Shown: positions 28,653 through 39,147 of the stretch, one piece after another
Position numbering within the stretch: position 1 is the first letter of the stretch
Layout: each line of letters begins with the position of its first letter
Assembly: GCF_900660685.1 (NCBI RefSeq)
Contig: NZ_LR215041.1
Coordinates: forward strand, 124,001-188,000
Direction of reading: 5' to 3'
Length of the DNA stretch: 64,000 nt
Origin: Mycoplasmopsis columbina
GTDB taxonomy: Bacteria > Bacillota_I > Bacilli_A > Mycoplasmatales > Metamycoplasmataceae
Made by a program: the position numbers and the translations under genes
Notes under the pieces: model-generated
Told to the model about the DNA's origin: nothing
Databases searched by the model: none
Seen by the model: only the letters and a program-made list of their open reading frames with translations

Positions 28653-30164
28653 ATTAAAACAAAAAGATATTTACAAATTCAAAATTTATTTAAATCTAAA
28701 ATTTTTTATATTTACTTCTTTTTCTTTCTTTTTACTACTTTTTTATCTCTTTATTCTTTAAGCGATTTAAAGTGAGTTTGAGAAAGTGGCAAAACTTATG
28801 AAAAAGTTTTAGGTGCTACAAGTGGTTTTTCTGCCTTTTTTGGTATTTATTCAACTTTAATGTTTTATAAACGTAATTCAAATGCATTTTGAAGTGGAAT
28901 AGTACATGCCTTATTTTTTGGCGCCTATAGTTTATCAGTGAATTTAACAGGTGATTTCTTGGTAACAACACTTTGTTTTATTCCTTCTTTTGCCTTTATG
29001 TGATGAGCATGAAAATTTGGAAGAAATGTTAAAACAATTAATATTTCACTTTATACATTTATTTTTTTCACATTTCTTTTTATAGGGTGCTTTATCTTCT
29101 TTTGATACGTAACGCCTTTAATTAATGCTGGATGGGCCAAAATTGTTAATTCACACACAGCACATTATGGAGAAAATTTTAAATTTTATTGAGCAGCAAG
29201 AATTTTAGATACTTACATTAATGCAATTAGCGTAGTTTCATGTTTAATGATGATTTTAGGCTTTAAACAAGCATGGATTAGTTGAATAAGTAAAAATATA
29301 GCTGCAATTTTACTTTTTAGTGGAATAGGTTTTATCAATGTTTCAGTAATTTTGATTAATGTTTTTTATTCAGTAATTTCAATTTGAATTTTCTATAAAT
29401 CACTGAAATTACCTAAACCACTCCGAATTGCATTTATTGGTCCTGGAGCCACAGGCAAAACAACCATTTTGGACTTAATTAAAGCAGAATTAGAAAAAAA
29501 TAACATTAAGTATAAATTGTATGATGAACATAGTTATTTAAATCCCGAATTAGAATTGACTTTTAATGACTATATGAAAGATATGAAAAAGAATGCTTAT
29601 CATTTTCAAAAAATAATTTTTAAAGATCGTAAAAAAGCTCAATATGATGCACAAGTTTTAGCTATTAATGAGTTAAATAATGACGAAAAGATTTCACAGT
29701 TAATAATTTTTGATAGATATACAATTGATGATTTTCTTTATTCCGATTTACATATCAAATTAGCTAATTTCAATAAATGACAAACATTTAAATGAAAAAT
29801 TATCAAAGTTTTAACTTGAATTCGATTAATGGGCCTGGAAAAATTGGATTACGTTTTTATTATTAACGCCAATTATCAATTAATTCAAAAATTTAGACAA
29901 AAAAGATCTGAAGAAAATGAATCAATACGTTCTGGAGAAGTAGCAATAGAAAATGAAATATTTTTCCAAGAAGTAAGCAAGGAATATGCAAAAGAGCAAA
30001 ACACCTATAAAAAAGCTTTAAAGAAATTTAGTAAAAATTATTTAGAAATATGAAATGAAGAAAATAAACAAGAACAAAAAGCAAAAGACATAATACAAAT
30101 TCTAGACAATATTTTAAAAACAAAGGAGAAAAAAACATGCAAATTAACAGAGACAAAGCTTTAG
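28653..30164 (+). CDS. PnuC-like transporter fused to P-loop nucleoside kinase; AUU start
   Basis: 503 aa. Residues about 15-260 are polytopic and PnuC-like ('FGIYSTLMFYKRNSNAFW', 'FIPSFAFMWWAWKFGRN', 'MMILGFKQAWISWISKNIAA'), for nicotinamide riboside-type vitamin uptake. Residues about 265-490 form a kinase with Walker A 'IGPGATGKTTI' and 'IIFDRYTIDDF', resembling the ribosylnicotinamide kinase/dNK group, which would trap the substrate by phosphorylation. An in-frame TAA at 28638 and the perfect AAGGAGG at 28639-28645 leave ATT 28653 as the only sensible start. About fourteen TGA codons are Trp. The kinase substrate is inferred. Confidence 0.8.
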
Positions 30165-30463
30165 CTTTATGAGAAAAACATTATGGTTATAGAACAGAAG
30201 CAAAGGATTTTGCTGGTAGAATAATGTACAAAAGCGCTTATGGAAATCAAGATTCAGATTATGGTTGAAATATTCACCATATATTTCCAGTTGCTAAAGG
30301 AGGGACTAACATTGAACATAATTTAGTTTGTGCAAACATAGAAACCAACTGAGAAGCAGGGGATAAAATTAATTTTTGAGCTAATGGTCGTTTATTTAGT
30401 GTGCAAAAAGTTGAAGCAATAAATGGTAGAAAAGCATACGAAATTTTTGAATTAGAAAACTAA
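30137..30463 (+). CDS. Small HNH-motif protein
   Basis: 108 aa overlapping the 3' end of the PnuC-kinase gene by 28 nt in another frame, with AAGGAGAAAAAAAC before the ATG. The core 'WNIHHIFPVAKGGTNIEHNL' is a compact HNH pattern (HH...N...), followed by 'VCANIETNWEAGDKINFWANG'. No CxxC zinc pairs. HNH domains occur in nucleases of mobile elements, restriction and repair. As a free-standing protein coupled to a vitamin transporter its role is unclear. TGA codons encode Trp. Confidence 0.75.
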
Positions 30464-30596
30464 AAAGACATATAAAATTATTACATTGAAAAATTAATTA
30501 TTCACATTTTTATGTTAAATGAAAATAAATAACTATAATGATTTTAGAATTTAGATATCAATTTTTTTAACTAATATAATTATAAATAAGAAATAT

Positions 30597-31012
30597 ATGG
30601 CTAAAGAATTTAACTATTTCAGTAAAGATAATCATCAGTCAGTAGCAGGAAAATATAGTATTTTTGGAACTTTGAAATTAGTAAAAAGTAAAAAAAAATA
30701 ATGGTTTTACTTACTATTTTTTTGGGTTTTACTGGCGTTCAGTGGTTTTATATTGGTAGAAAACTTTTTGGATTCATTAGATTATCAATTTCATTAATTG
30801 CCATAATTCTTACAATTATTTTGGTAGCTGGTATGTTTTTAGATAAACATGATTATTCAGAAAATTCTATTAATGAAAATTCCTAGTTTATCATATACAT
30901 TTGTATATATAGTATGTCCATTTTTGTATTAGTTATCGCTACTTTAATAGAAATAATTTACATTATTTTTTCAAAAAGAATAAAAACTAATCATGATATT
31001 TCAATTCATTAA
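30597..31012 (+). pseudogene. TM2-domain protein, broken copy
   Basis: Homologous to the intact TM2 gene at 31458. 'FLGFTGVQWFYIGRKLFGFIRL' matches its 'IIGFTGVQWFYIGKKLLGFIRL', and 'IEIIYIIFSKRIKTNHDISIH' matches the C-terminus. A one-base change in an A9 run (30690-30698) separates the N-terminal piece MAKEFNYFSKDNHQ from the TM2 core, and a TAG at 30884 cuts the core from the last helix. Two lesions make expression of the full protein unlikely, though A9 slippage could restore the first. Confidence 0.75.
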
Positions 31013-31457
31013 TTATTATTAGACTTAATCATTCTTTATTTATAAATTGATGTTAAATGCAATGCAAATAAATTTAAAGATCAAAATATGTTGCGAAATC
31101 AAGTGTTTCAAAGCACTTGATTTTTTTATAGGATCGTATAAAACGGAACATTATTTTTTTGACGAATAATTCTTATTTTAAGTTAATTTAGTAAAATTTT
31201 TGATTGAAATATTTTTTGAATATTATCGATTCTTATCTTTCATATAGTTAAGTTAGTATTAATGATTTTTTCTGATAGATTTAATATTAAATTTGAAAAA
31301 ACATTTTAATAATTTTAGTGATTAAAATTTATAAACTATAAAAGTAAATTTCATTGATTTTTTAAAAATGCATATTGTCATATATATTTTTATAATCAAA
31401 TTTAATATAATTTTTATATCGATTATTTCGTTTTTAAAATAACTAAAAAAGGAAAAA
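31013..31457 (+). promoter_or_regulatory. Intergenic region with terminator and promoter of TM2 gene
   Basis: No coding frame is evident. It contains a strong hairpin AAATCAAGTG TTTCAAAG CACTTGATTTTTTT at 31096-31127 (terminator), then about 300 nt of AT-rich sequence. A -10-like TATAAT stretch lies at about 31408-31413, and AAAAGGAAAAA precedes the 31458 ATG. Confidence 0.5.
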
Positions 31458-31874
31458 ATGGGAAATTCTTTTGATAATTTAAACAACAATATCCAACCTT
31501 CAATGGAAAATAATAATGATAATTTTTCAAGACAACCACAACCAAGAAAAACTAAAAATACTATATTATTACTTACTTGAATAATAGGTTTTACTGGCGT
31601 GCAATGATTTTATATTGGTAAAAAATTATTAGGCTTTATTAGACTTACCATTTCAGTGGTTATAATTGCGATTGTAATAACTATGTATGTAGTTTACATT
31701 AATAAAATAACTCACATCTCTGAAAAATCTTATAGAGACATTTTAAGTTATTTAAACTATCTTTGAGTCGCTTCTGGTTTTATTGGCGCGTTAGTGGTTA
31801 TTCAAATCACTGAACTAATTTATATTGCTATTTCTAAAAATTTAAAAACTAAAGATGGAACACCAATTTATTAA
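31458..31874 (+). CDS. TM2-domain membrane protein
   Basis: 138 aa. Hydrophilic Asn/Gln-rich N-terminus (about 35 residues), then the TM2 signature 'GFTGVQWFYIGKKLLGFIRL' in the first hairpin of helices and a further helix 'VASGFIGALVVIQITELIYIAI'. TGA codons are Trp. TM2 proteins are small and widespread and mostly of unknown function. It is followed by a hairpin. The upstream pseudogene shows this gene was once in tandem. Confidence 0.82.
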
Positions 31875-31878
31875 TAAA

Positions 31879-31906
31879 ATTTAAACGTAGCGTAAGTTGC
31901 GTTTTT
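31879..31906 (+). terminator. Terminator after TM2 gene
   Basis: AACGTAGC GTAA GTTGCGTTTTT with G-T pairs, just after the stop. Confidence 0.6.
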
Positions 31907-31956
31907 ATTTTTCTTATTTCACTATTTTTACTAATATAAGCAAAAATAAAACAAAA

Positions 31957-32000
31957 AAACATATCAATTATTTAACTCTAAGATTAAACTGATATGTTTT
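31957..32000 (-). terminator. Terminator after DUF31 protease gene
   Basis: AAACATATCA ... TGATATGTTTT inverted repeat about 50 nt beyond the stop of the minus-strand protease gene. Confidence 0.7.
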
Positions 32001-32051
32001 TAGTTTTTATTGACGCAATAGAAATTGCATTTTGCATAAATTCTTTAACTT

Positions 32052-35000
32052 TTAGTTATCTAAGTCTCTAATTCAATAAGGCACAGCAATTGTTGGATCA
32101 TACGCATTGAATTTCATAATATTTGAAGCAAGAGAATTTTTGTTGGCTAAATCTAAAACATTTTCGCCTTCTTCAAGTATCCCAAAGTAATTAACTCCGG
32201 GCCTTAATCCATATCATGAAACTAAGGCAGAAAGTGGTCTTCCAGAATTGATTGCTGCAACATAATTGCCATCAGCATCTAAAACACCAGTTCCTGAATT
32301 ACCAGCATTAAAGTAAATTGGAGTTAAATAACCATCTTTTCTTGTAAAACTTTCATTGACTGAACCCTTACCACTCCGATTAACAATATAACCGCCTTGT
32401 TTTCCATATGGTCATCCATTGAATATTTCTCCAGTTGTATATGAACCATTTTTACTAAGAGTGCTTCATTGATAATCTTTAGTAATTGAATTAAGTTTTA
32501 AATTAGGTAAATTAAATCAATTTTTGTATCACTGTGCAGTTTCTATTTTACCTGCTTTAGTGGCATTTTGAATAATTGGATTTATGTCAACAATGAAAAC
32601 AGTAATATCTAAAAATTGTGCACTATTGCCAGAATTATCAAGTTGATTTTTACCGGTTCAAACAGGGATAATTTGTGTCTTTTCAACATATAAACCACCT
32701 CAGTATCCTGGTCCATTATCAACATTATTGCCAATGTTGTATCCTGCTCTAGTGAAAGTAGTATTTTGAACTTCGACACTGGTTGTTGGATCTGGTACAT
32801 TACGCATTCCTACTACGTGATTATTGGTAATAGCATAAAATCTACCATCATTTGGATCATCATTTACTTTACCTAACATAGTTGCTGACCCACGGTTCAT
32901 AGCAAAGGTTCTTGCCATAACTTCTTTGACTTTTGGATGGTTATATTTTAAATTCATAAAAGTATTGCTTAATTTATAACCTTCATGTCATTTTCACTTA
33001 ATCATTTGATTTGGATCATATTTGAATAAATCTTCATCTTCATAAGTTTCATTATAAAGAATAATTGGTTGATTTTCTGGAGTATAGTCCATTTTGGTGT
33101 AGTTATAAGTATTGGTTTGTTTAGAATTGAAAACTTCATTTGCAATATCGTTTTCATATTCAATTTCAACTCTTGCACCATTTTTGTCGAAATACATAGC
33201 TTTTTCAGGCAAGAATTCATTTCAATGTTTATTAACTTCATCCTGTTGCCGGAACTTATCAAATAAAACACTATTAATGTTTTTATCTACAATTTGATAA
33301 CTGCCTTCGTCTCTTAATTCAAAATTGAACATAATACCTTCACTAGTTAAAGTAAATGTAGCATGATATGGTATTTCAATTGGTCCATAGTTTTTTGAAA
33401 AAACACTTTCAGTTTTATCATAAATGTCAATATGACCTTTTGCTTTAAGTTCTTGATAGTCAATTGTAAAATTAAGTCCTTGATCAAGATTTAAAATCCG
33501 TTCATATCTTTGTTCATTAATCACAATACTATTGGCACTAAAGTGAAAGTTTATTTTAGGATCTCTAATTCCTTCTCTGTCTAATTGACTTGTGAAATAG
33601 TCTTTTTTGAACAATCAAGTCATAGCACGATTATTTGCTGCTTTTTCAATTTGAATATCTTTATAGTTCATTTCAATATAACGTTTTCTTAAAACGCTAC
33701 CATTAGTTTGATCATTCAAAAAGACTTTAGTTAAGCCATAATAACTATTTAAATTACTGTAAAGTACGTTTCTACTACTTGTATCTTTTCTTGGTTCGCT
33801 TGGATTTGTTTTAAAACCATTAATTTTATATCAAGTGCTTCCTTGAATTGTTTTTGTAATTTGTTGAGTGTAGCGATCTTTTTCTTGATATTTGAATCTA
33901 ATGTAAGCAGTACCTTCTTGATCATTAGCTAATTTAACTTCAGCTATTTTAAAGTTGTTTTTATTAAATAAAGTATCGTCATATGTTAAATTATCTCTAA
34001 TAGTGAAGTAATCAACAATTGGTGCGTTGTTTTGATTTGCTTGCTTAATTTGTTCAGCAAAATCACTCGCAGTAATTTGCGAAATTTTAGGCCCAATTCC
34101 ATATGTTTCTTCTTTTACAATATCCTGCGGTGTAATTGAATTAAGTGCAGCTTCAGGAGCTATTAGATCAATATAATCATTTTTTAAATTAATTAATCTA
34201 ATAAGATTTGCTTCATCTGTTCTTGTCAGTCATCTTTCGTTTGGATTATTTTTATTAATAAAACCAAGAGAAAAAGCTAAACGTTGTCTTTTACGATAAT
34301 CTGTATCAGGAAGACGTTTAACTCTTGGATCGACTTGTACATTAAAGTAATAAATGTAGTAATCACGAGCAAGTTCATTAACATTTACTGCGGATTCGCT
34401 AACACCATCGTAAATTTTTGTTGGATCTGCTGGAGTAACATTTTCTCCACTTTCGGCATCAGCGTTATCAAAGTTACCAAAACCTTCATTATTTGAAGTT
34501 GAACTACTTGATGCTCCAGTGAATTTGAATAAATAATTTAATTTGTCAAAAGCTTTTTGTTCAATGATTTTATATGGATCAACAAGTTTCATATTACCTT
34601 GACCATAGTTATATTCAAAGTCAGTTCCATTAATTTGAGCAATTTTATCTTTAATTGCTTGTGAAGGTTGACTATAACCATTGCCAAAGAAATCCTCCGC
34701 AGTAAATCATTCACCATTACGTGGTTTGTAATCATCCTTAGTTGCTAGTTTAAAGAAGTTAACTCTTAATTTATTGGTAGTTAAATTAGAATTAACTACT
34801 TCATTTCCTTTATAAAGAGTAAATCTAAGATCTGCTCAACCATCTTTATCGCTAGCATAACTATCATCTGGCCTTTTTAAGCTTTGAGGGATTAAACCAA
34901 TTCTATATTCACCTTGTGAAGGAAGAGTATAAAGATTTTCAAACTCACTTCAAGCTTGTGAAGCAAGAATGTTATTATGAGTTTTATTTGAGTTTTTTAC

Positions 35001-38000
35001 AGTTGAATTAGCAAAAATTTTACCCATATCATTACTTTTAATTATTGAAATTAATTTATTAACTTCACTCTCTGGATCTCAGTTAGCTGCTCTTCAAACA
35101 AAGAAGAAAGTTTCACTTTGGTTTGTAATTTTATTTGTTCCTTGAACTCTAAATCTTAGAACATTTTTATCAGCAAAATATTCGTAAATATTAGGATTAA
35201 GTTTATTATTGTAATCAACAACTTCAATTGATTCAAAATTATCAAATTTAATGTATTTATTAATGATTCTACTTAATATTCTTCTTTTGGCTTTAATACG
35301 ATTAGGCGGTGCAATATTGTTTCTAAATTGTTCAAAGAAATTAATTAATTTATTCACATCTTGATCCGGAATACCTTCTTCAGATTTGATTTTTTGTGCT
35401 TCTTCTTTAATTAGTTGATGAAGACTAGTAGTTAAAGGTTGCTGATAATAGTTAGTTGTTTTATAAGCCTCTGTATAAGTGTAATTTTGCGCGTCAACAT
35501 ATGCGCGTCCATTGCTTTGACTTAAAGATAAAGTTTTTACAACATTATCTTGTAATAAGAAATTAACATTAGCGCTTAAATGAGGAACAACATACTCGTA
35601 GTCATTTCTTTCATTGAAAAAGTCGATATATTGTCTAGTTTCAGTTGAATTTTGTGTTGTTAAAGTATCGAAATCTAATTTATAGTTAAAGAATCTTTGA
35701 ACCTTATTAAATTTTGGTTTAAAAATTAAATTTTGTAACTTTTCATTTGCTTTAATTTGTTCTAGTGAATATTGATATAATGCATAAAAATCAATATCAA
35801 AAAGTTGTTCAATTTTTGTATATTGAATTTTGTCAATAAGATCTATAAAACTGTTAGTAAAGTCAAAATTTTTAAATGTATTAACAACAACTCCATCTCT
35901 TGAAGCTTGATAATTAACTTTCAATTTTAAAGGATTATCTTTATCTAAAATAAAATCTGTAAGTTGTATATTTACATTTTCAAGTGCTGGTTCATTAAAG
36001 TAATATTTGAAATTATCTGCATTAATACTTGTAGCAAAAAGTCTTATATTTGGATTAGAAGCTAATTCAGTTTTTAAATCAGGATTGTAATTTTCATTAA
36101 CATATCTTAATAATTTTGCCTCTTCATCACTTTTAAAACCTATAATAGTTGTAGTTTTAGTTGAACTTTCAATAGTTTCACTAGCAAATCTTGGATTAGT
36201 ACTTTTAATTGCATATTCTAGAGAAACTTCACCATTAACTGAATCTGCAGAAACAATACGAACCTTAGTTAAAATTTCATTACTTGTTGAATTCATTAAA
36301 GTAAATTCATTTTCTTGCGCTTGCGAAGCAGTAGTTTCTTCCTTATTAGGATAATTTAATTCTCAAGAAGTTGAATTTAATCTATTTAATTCGGCGCTTT
36401 TGGCTTGTTCATAGGTTAAAAAGTCATTAATGGTTGTTTGGGCGATTAAAGATGATTGAATATTATTAAAAATTGTTTGATCTTTTAAACTTTGTAATTT
36501 ATAAGCAAGTAAAAGAGTTCCATCTTGATTATTTTTATTCTTGATTTCTGTAATGATAATTTTTGCTAAATGGCTTTCATCAGGTTGAATAATTTGAATT
36601 TGATCATCATTAACTTCACTTGGTAGAGTTTGATTTTTAACAATATTACCTACATTAAAGTTTTGTGAAAAAGCATTAGATTCAACTAATGAATTTAAAC
36701 GAGAAATTTCTTTTTCTCTCATTTTTCTATATGAGTTAAATCCATCTAAGTTAATTGTTTTTGTTTGACTTATAACGTCAGTTAAATTTAAACGAGTTGA
36801 TTGATATTTAAAAGAAACTGTTAATGTCCCATCTTCATTACTAATATTAGATTTTGAAACTTCAATAACTTTTGTCATTGCATCTGAATTAGCAAAAGTA
36901 AATGTTAAATTATTTACATTAATTTCAGAAGGCAAGGTGTTTTCTTTATTTTCATAATTAACAGAAGCAATTTCTAAAGCATTTAATCTTGTGAGTTCAG
37001 TTGTAAAACCTGAAATATTAATTTGTTTGCTTTCGCTATAAACATTTTCACTTTCAACAACTGATTTAAGTCTATAAGAAAGAGTTAATGTACCATTTCT
37101 ATCATTTTTGTTAGCAATGTTTAAATCTACTATTTCGGCATTATTGATTGTATCTTCTATTTTTAAAGTTACATAGTTGCTTAGATTGTTGCTTTCAATT
37201 AAGCTTGGCAGAATTCTATTATTTTTAACTTCTTCACTAGCTGCTAATTGATTTAATCTAGCAATTTCTTTATTTTTTGCTTCGCTTTGATTACTAGGTT
37301 GAGGATTGTTTTCTTGTTTAGTTTTAAATCCTTCTATAATTAAACTTTTTTCAACAGAAACATCCCGATTTAAAATAGAATCGGTATATTTTAAGTTAAC
37401 GATTACTTCGATTTTTCCTTCTTCTTTATTAGAAGTCAAATTCACTTTGTTTATAGTTAAATTAGGAAATTCATTATTAACAGAATCATTATTTAATGAA
37501 ATATTTACATTGTCTAAAAGTGCATCATTTGCAAAGACATTTTCTTTATTTTCATATGAACTATTTAACTGTAAAGCGAGCAATTTATTTTTTTGACCAT
37601 TAATATATTCTTCTTGAGTACCCTTTTTAAAACCGTTAATTATAACCGTTTTAAATTGTCCCAAAATGTCCTTTTTATCATTGTTTTTGGCACTTAATCT
37701 ATATTGAATTTCAACATTTCCTTCTTCTTCATTCCTTTTAAGAATTGTTAAATCTATAACAGTAACATTATTTAGGTTGTTTTGCTCAACTTCCTTAATA
37801 ATTTTTTCTAGTACAATGTTTTCTACAAATGTTTTTTCTTTATTAAGATAATCGAATGAAACATTCAAATTATTCAAAGTATCTGTTATTTTTTGATCAG
37901 AATCAGTTGTATTTTTTTTCGAATTACCTGCTAAACCACCGGCAACACCTGCAGCTGTTCCAATAGCAAGTAAACTAGCAAGAGAAATAATTGTGATTTT

Positions 38001-38015
38001 TTTACTTTTCTTCAT
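32052..38015 (-). CDS. 1987-aa DUF31-type trypsin-fold surface protease with lipoprotein-17-like repeats
   Basis: One continuous frame with Trp TGA codons. Signal anchor MKKSKKITIISLASLLAIGT then AAGVAGGLAG, with no lipobox cysteine. Residues about 40-700 hold repeats of about 95-100 residues, each ending near 'INISGF'/'INLDGF' and 'LNRL(x)S', resembling the lipoprotein-associated (PF04200-like) repeats. A long middle follows. The C-terminal about 350 residues look like a DUF31 peptidase with 'AITNNHVVGMRN' (His1733) and 'NAGNSGTGVLDADG' (Ser1907). DUF31 includes the mycoplasma immunoglobulin protease MIP; no MIB-like partner is adjacent. Substrate unknown. Confidence 0.78.
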
Positions 38016-38036
38016 AAAACTCCTTTATTTTTTGAC

Positions 38037-38060
38037 TTTAATATTATTAATAATATTAAA
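38037..38060. promoter_or_regulatory. 24-bp perfect palindrome upstream of the protease gene
   Basis: TTTAATATTATT|AATAATATTAAA is a perfect inverted repeat without spacer, 22 nt upstream of the ATG at 38015 and inside the likely promoter/leader. Possible operator; AT-richness makes chance occurrence easier than usual. Confidence 0.45.
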
Positions 38061-38248
38061 TATAAAAGATAAGAAAAAATAAAATTAAAAAATTTTAAAA
38101 AACAAACCTAGAAAAGTTATTTACAATCTTGTCAAATTGTAAATTTAAAAATTTTTTATTTTGCTTTTTTTATCAATAAAAAAATACCGAAACATCATTT
38201 TTATAGGAATTTAAGGAAAAAAGCTGTTTTTTAAAAAAATAATAAAAA

Positions 38249-38349
38249 AAGCAGCTCCCTATTTTCACATCTCTGCTATCGTCGGCACTAAGGGGCTTAA
38301 CTACTGAGTTCGGAATGGGATCAGGTGGACACCCTTGCTATAACCACTT
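38249..38349 (-). rRNA. rrf: 5S rRNA, copy 1
   Basis: Coding strand begins AAGTGGTTATAGCAAGGGTG and contains the 5S consensus CCGAACTCAGTAGTTAAGCC, ending AGGGAGCTGCTT, which pairs with the 5' end. It is followed by a T-run. Ends are set by the terminal helix and may be off by a few bases. It is not linked to 16S-23S and lies on the opposite strand. Confidence 0.93.
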
Positions 38350-38421
38350 GTGAAATAATAATACAATAAAATAAAAAAAGAAAAAGCATTTTTTTACTTT
38401 TTCTTAGTTGTTTCAATAAAT

Positions 38422-39147
38422 TTATTCATCATTTTGAACTTTTAACTCAAAATTATCATTTTTAATTTGAACAATTCCTTTTTCACGTTGTTCAAACATT
38501 TCTTTAGTGATATAGGTGTTATTTTTCATTTCAATATTTTCAAGAGACAGTTTATATTTTTTATCAACAAAAATAAAATAATGTCATTTAGAAATTTCAA
38601 TTACTTCAGGAACAAATTCATTTCAAGTTTTAGTATCATAAAAAAGATATGCTTTGCTTTGTTTTAAAACTAATTGAACAAAAACGCTAGCAGGAGCTAA
38701 ATTTCGAGAATAAGTAAATTCTAGAACATCATATTTATTAAAATCAATATTTTCATTTCCTCATTTAATAAAGTCATCAAATCAGTCTTTTAATTCTTTC
38801 TTTTTTTCTTCTTGAAATAACTCACTTTTTTCTTTTAAATAATTTAAGAAAAGATCTTTATTTTTATAAATTTCAAGTGATTTTTGTTCTTTATAATTTT
38901 CTGGAGTATAGTTAAGGTTTTCTTCAAATGAAACAATTGCTTTGTTAAAATAATTAGGAATTTTTAAATCAATTGCTGCAGTAACATTTGGATTTTTACT
39001 CTCTCTACTTGTTTCTTTATATTTAGAAGTACTATAATCAAAATCGATTAAAGAAGTTTGTTTTTCTTTTTGGCAAGAAACCGCTAATAAAGAAACAAAA
39101 GACATTGCACTAACAAAAGAAAACATGAATTTTATTTTTTTACTCAT
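38422..39147 (-). CDS. Lipoprotein paralogue 1 of the S8 protease pair
   Basis: 241 aa. Signal MSKKIKFMFSFVSAMSFVSL with lipobox AVS|C (Cys25). The body has 'FNKYDVLEFTYSRN', 'FVPEVIEISKWHYFIFVDKK' and 'NNTYITKEMFEQREKG'. A clear paralogue of 44854-45615 (shared WFDDF..W, FDKYDVLE, VIEIS..YFIFV, ISKEM). Its ATG lies 8 nt inside the end of the S8 protease gene and lacks its own good ribosome-binding site, so its translation is probably coupled to the protease. Confidence 0.82.
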
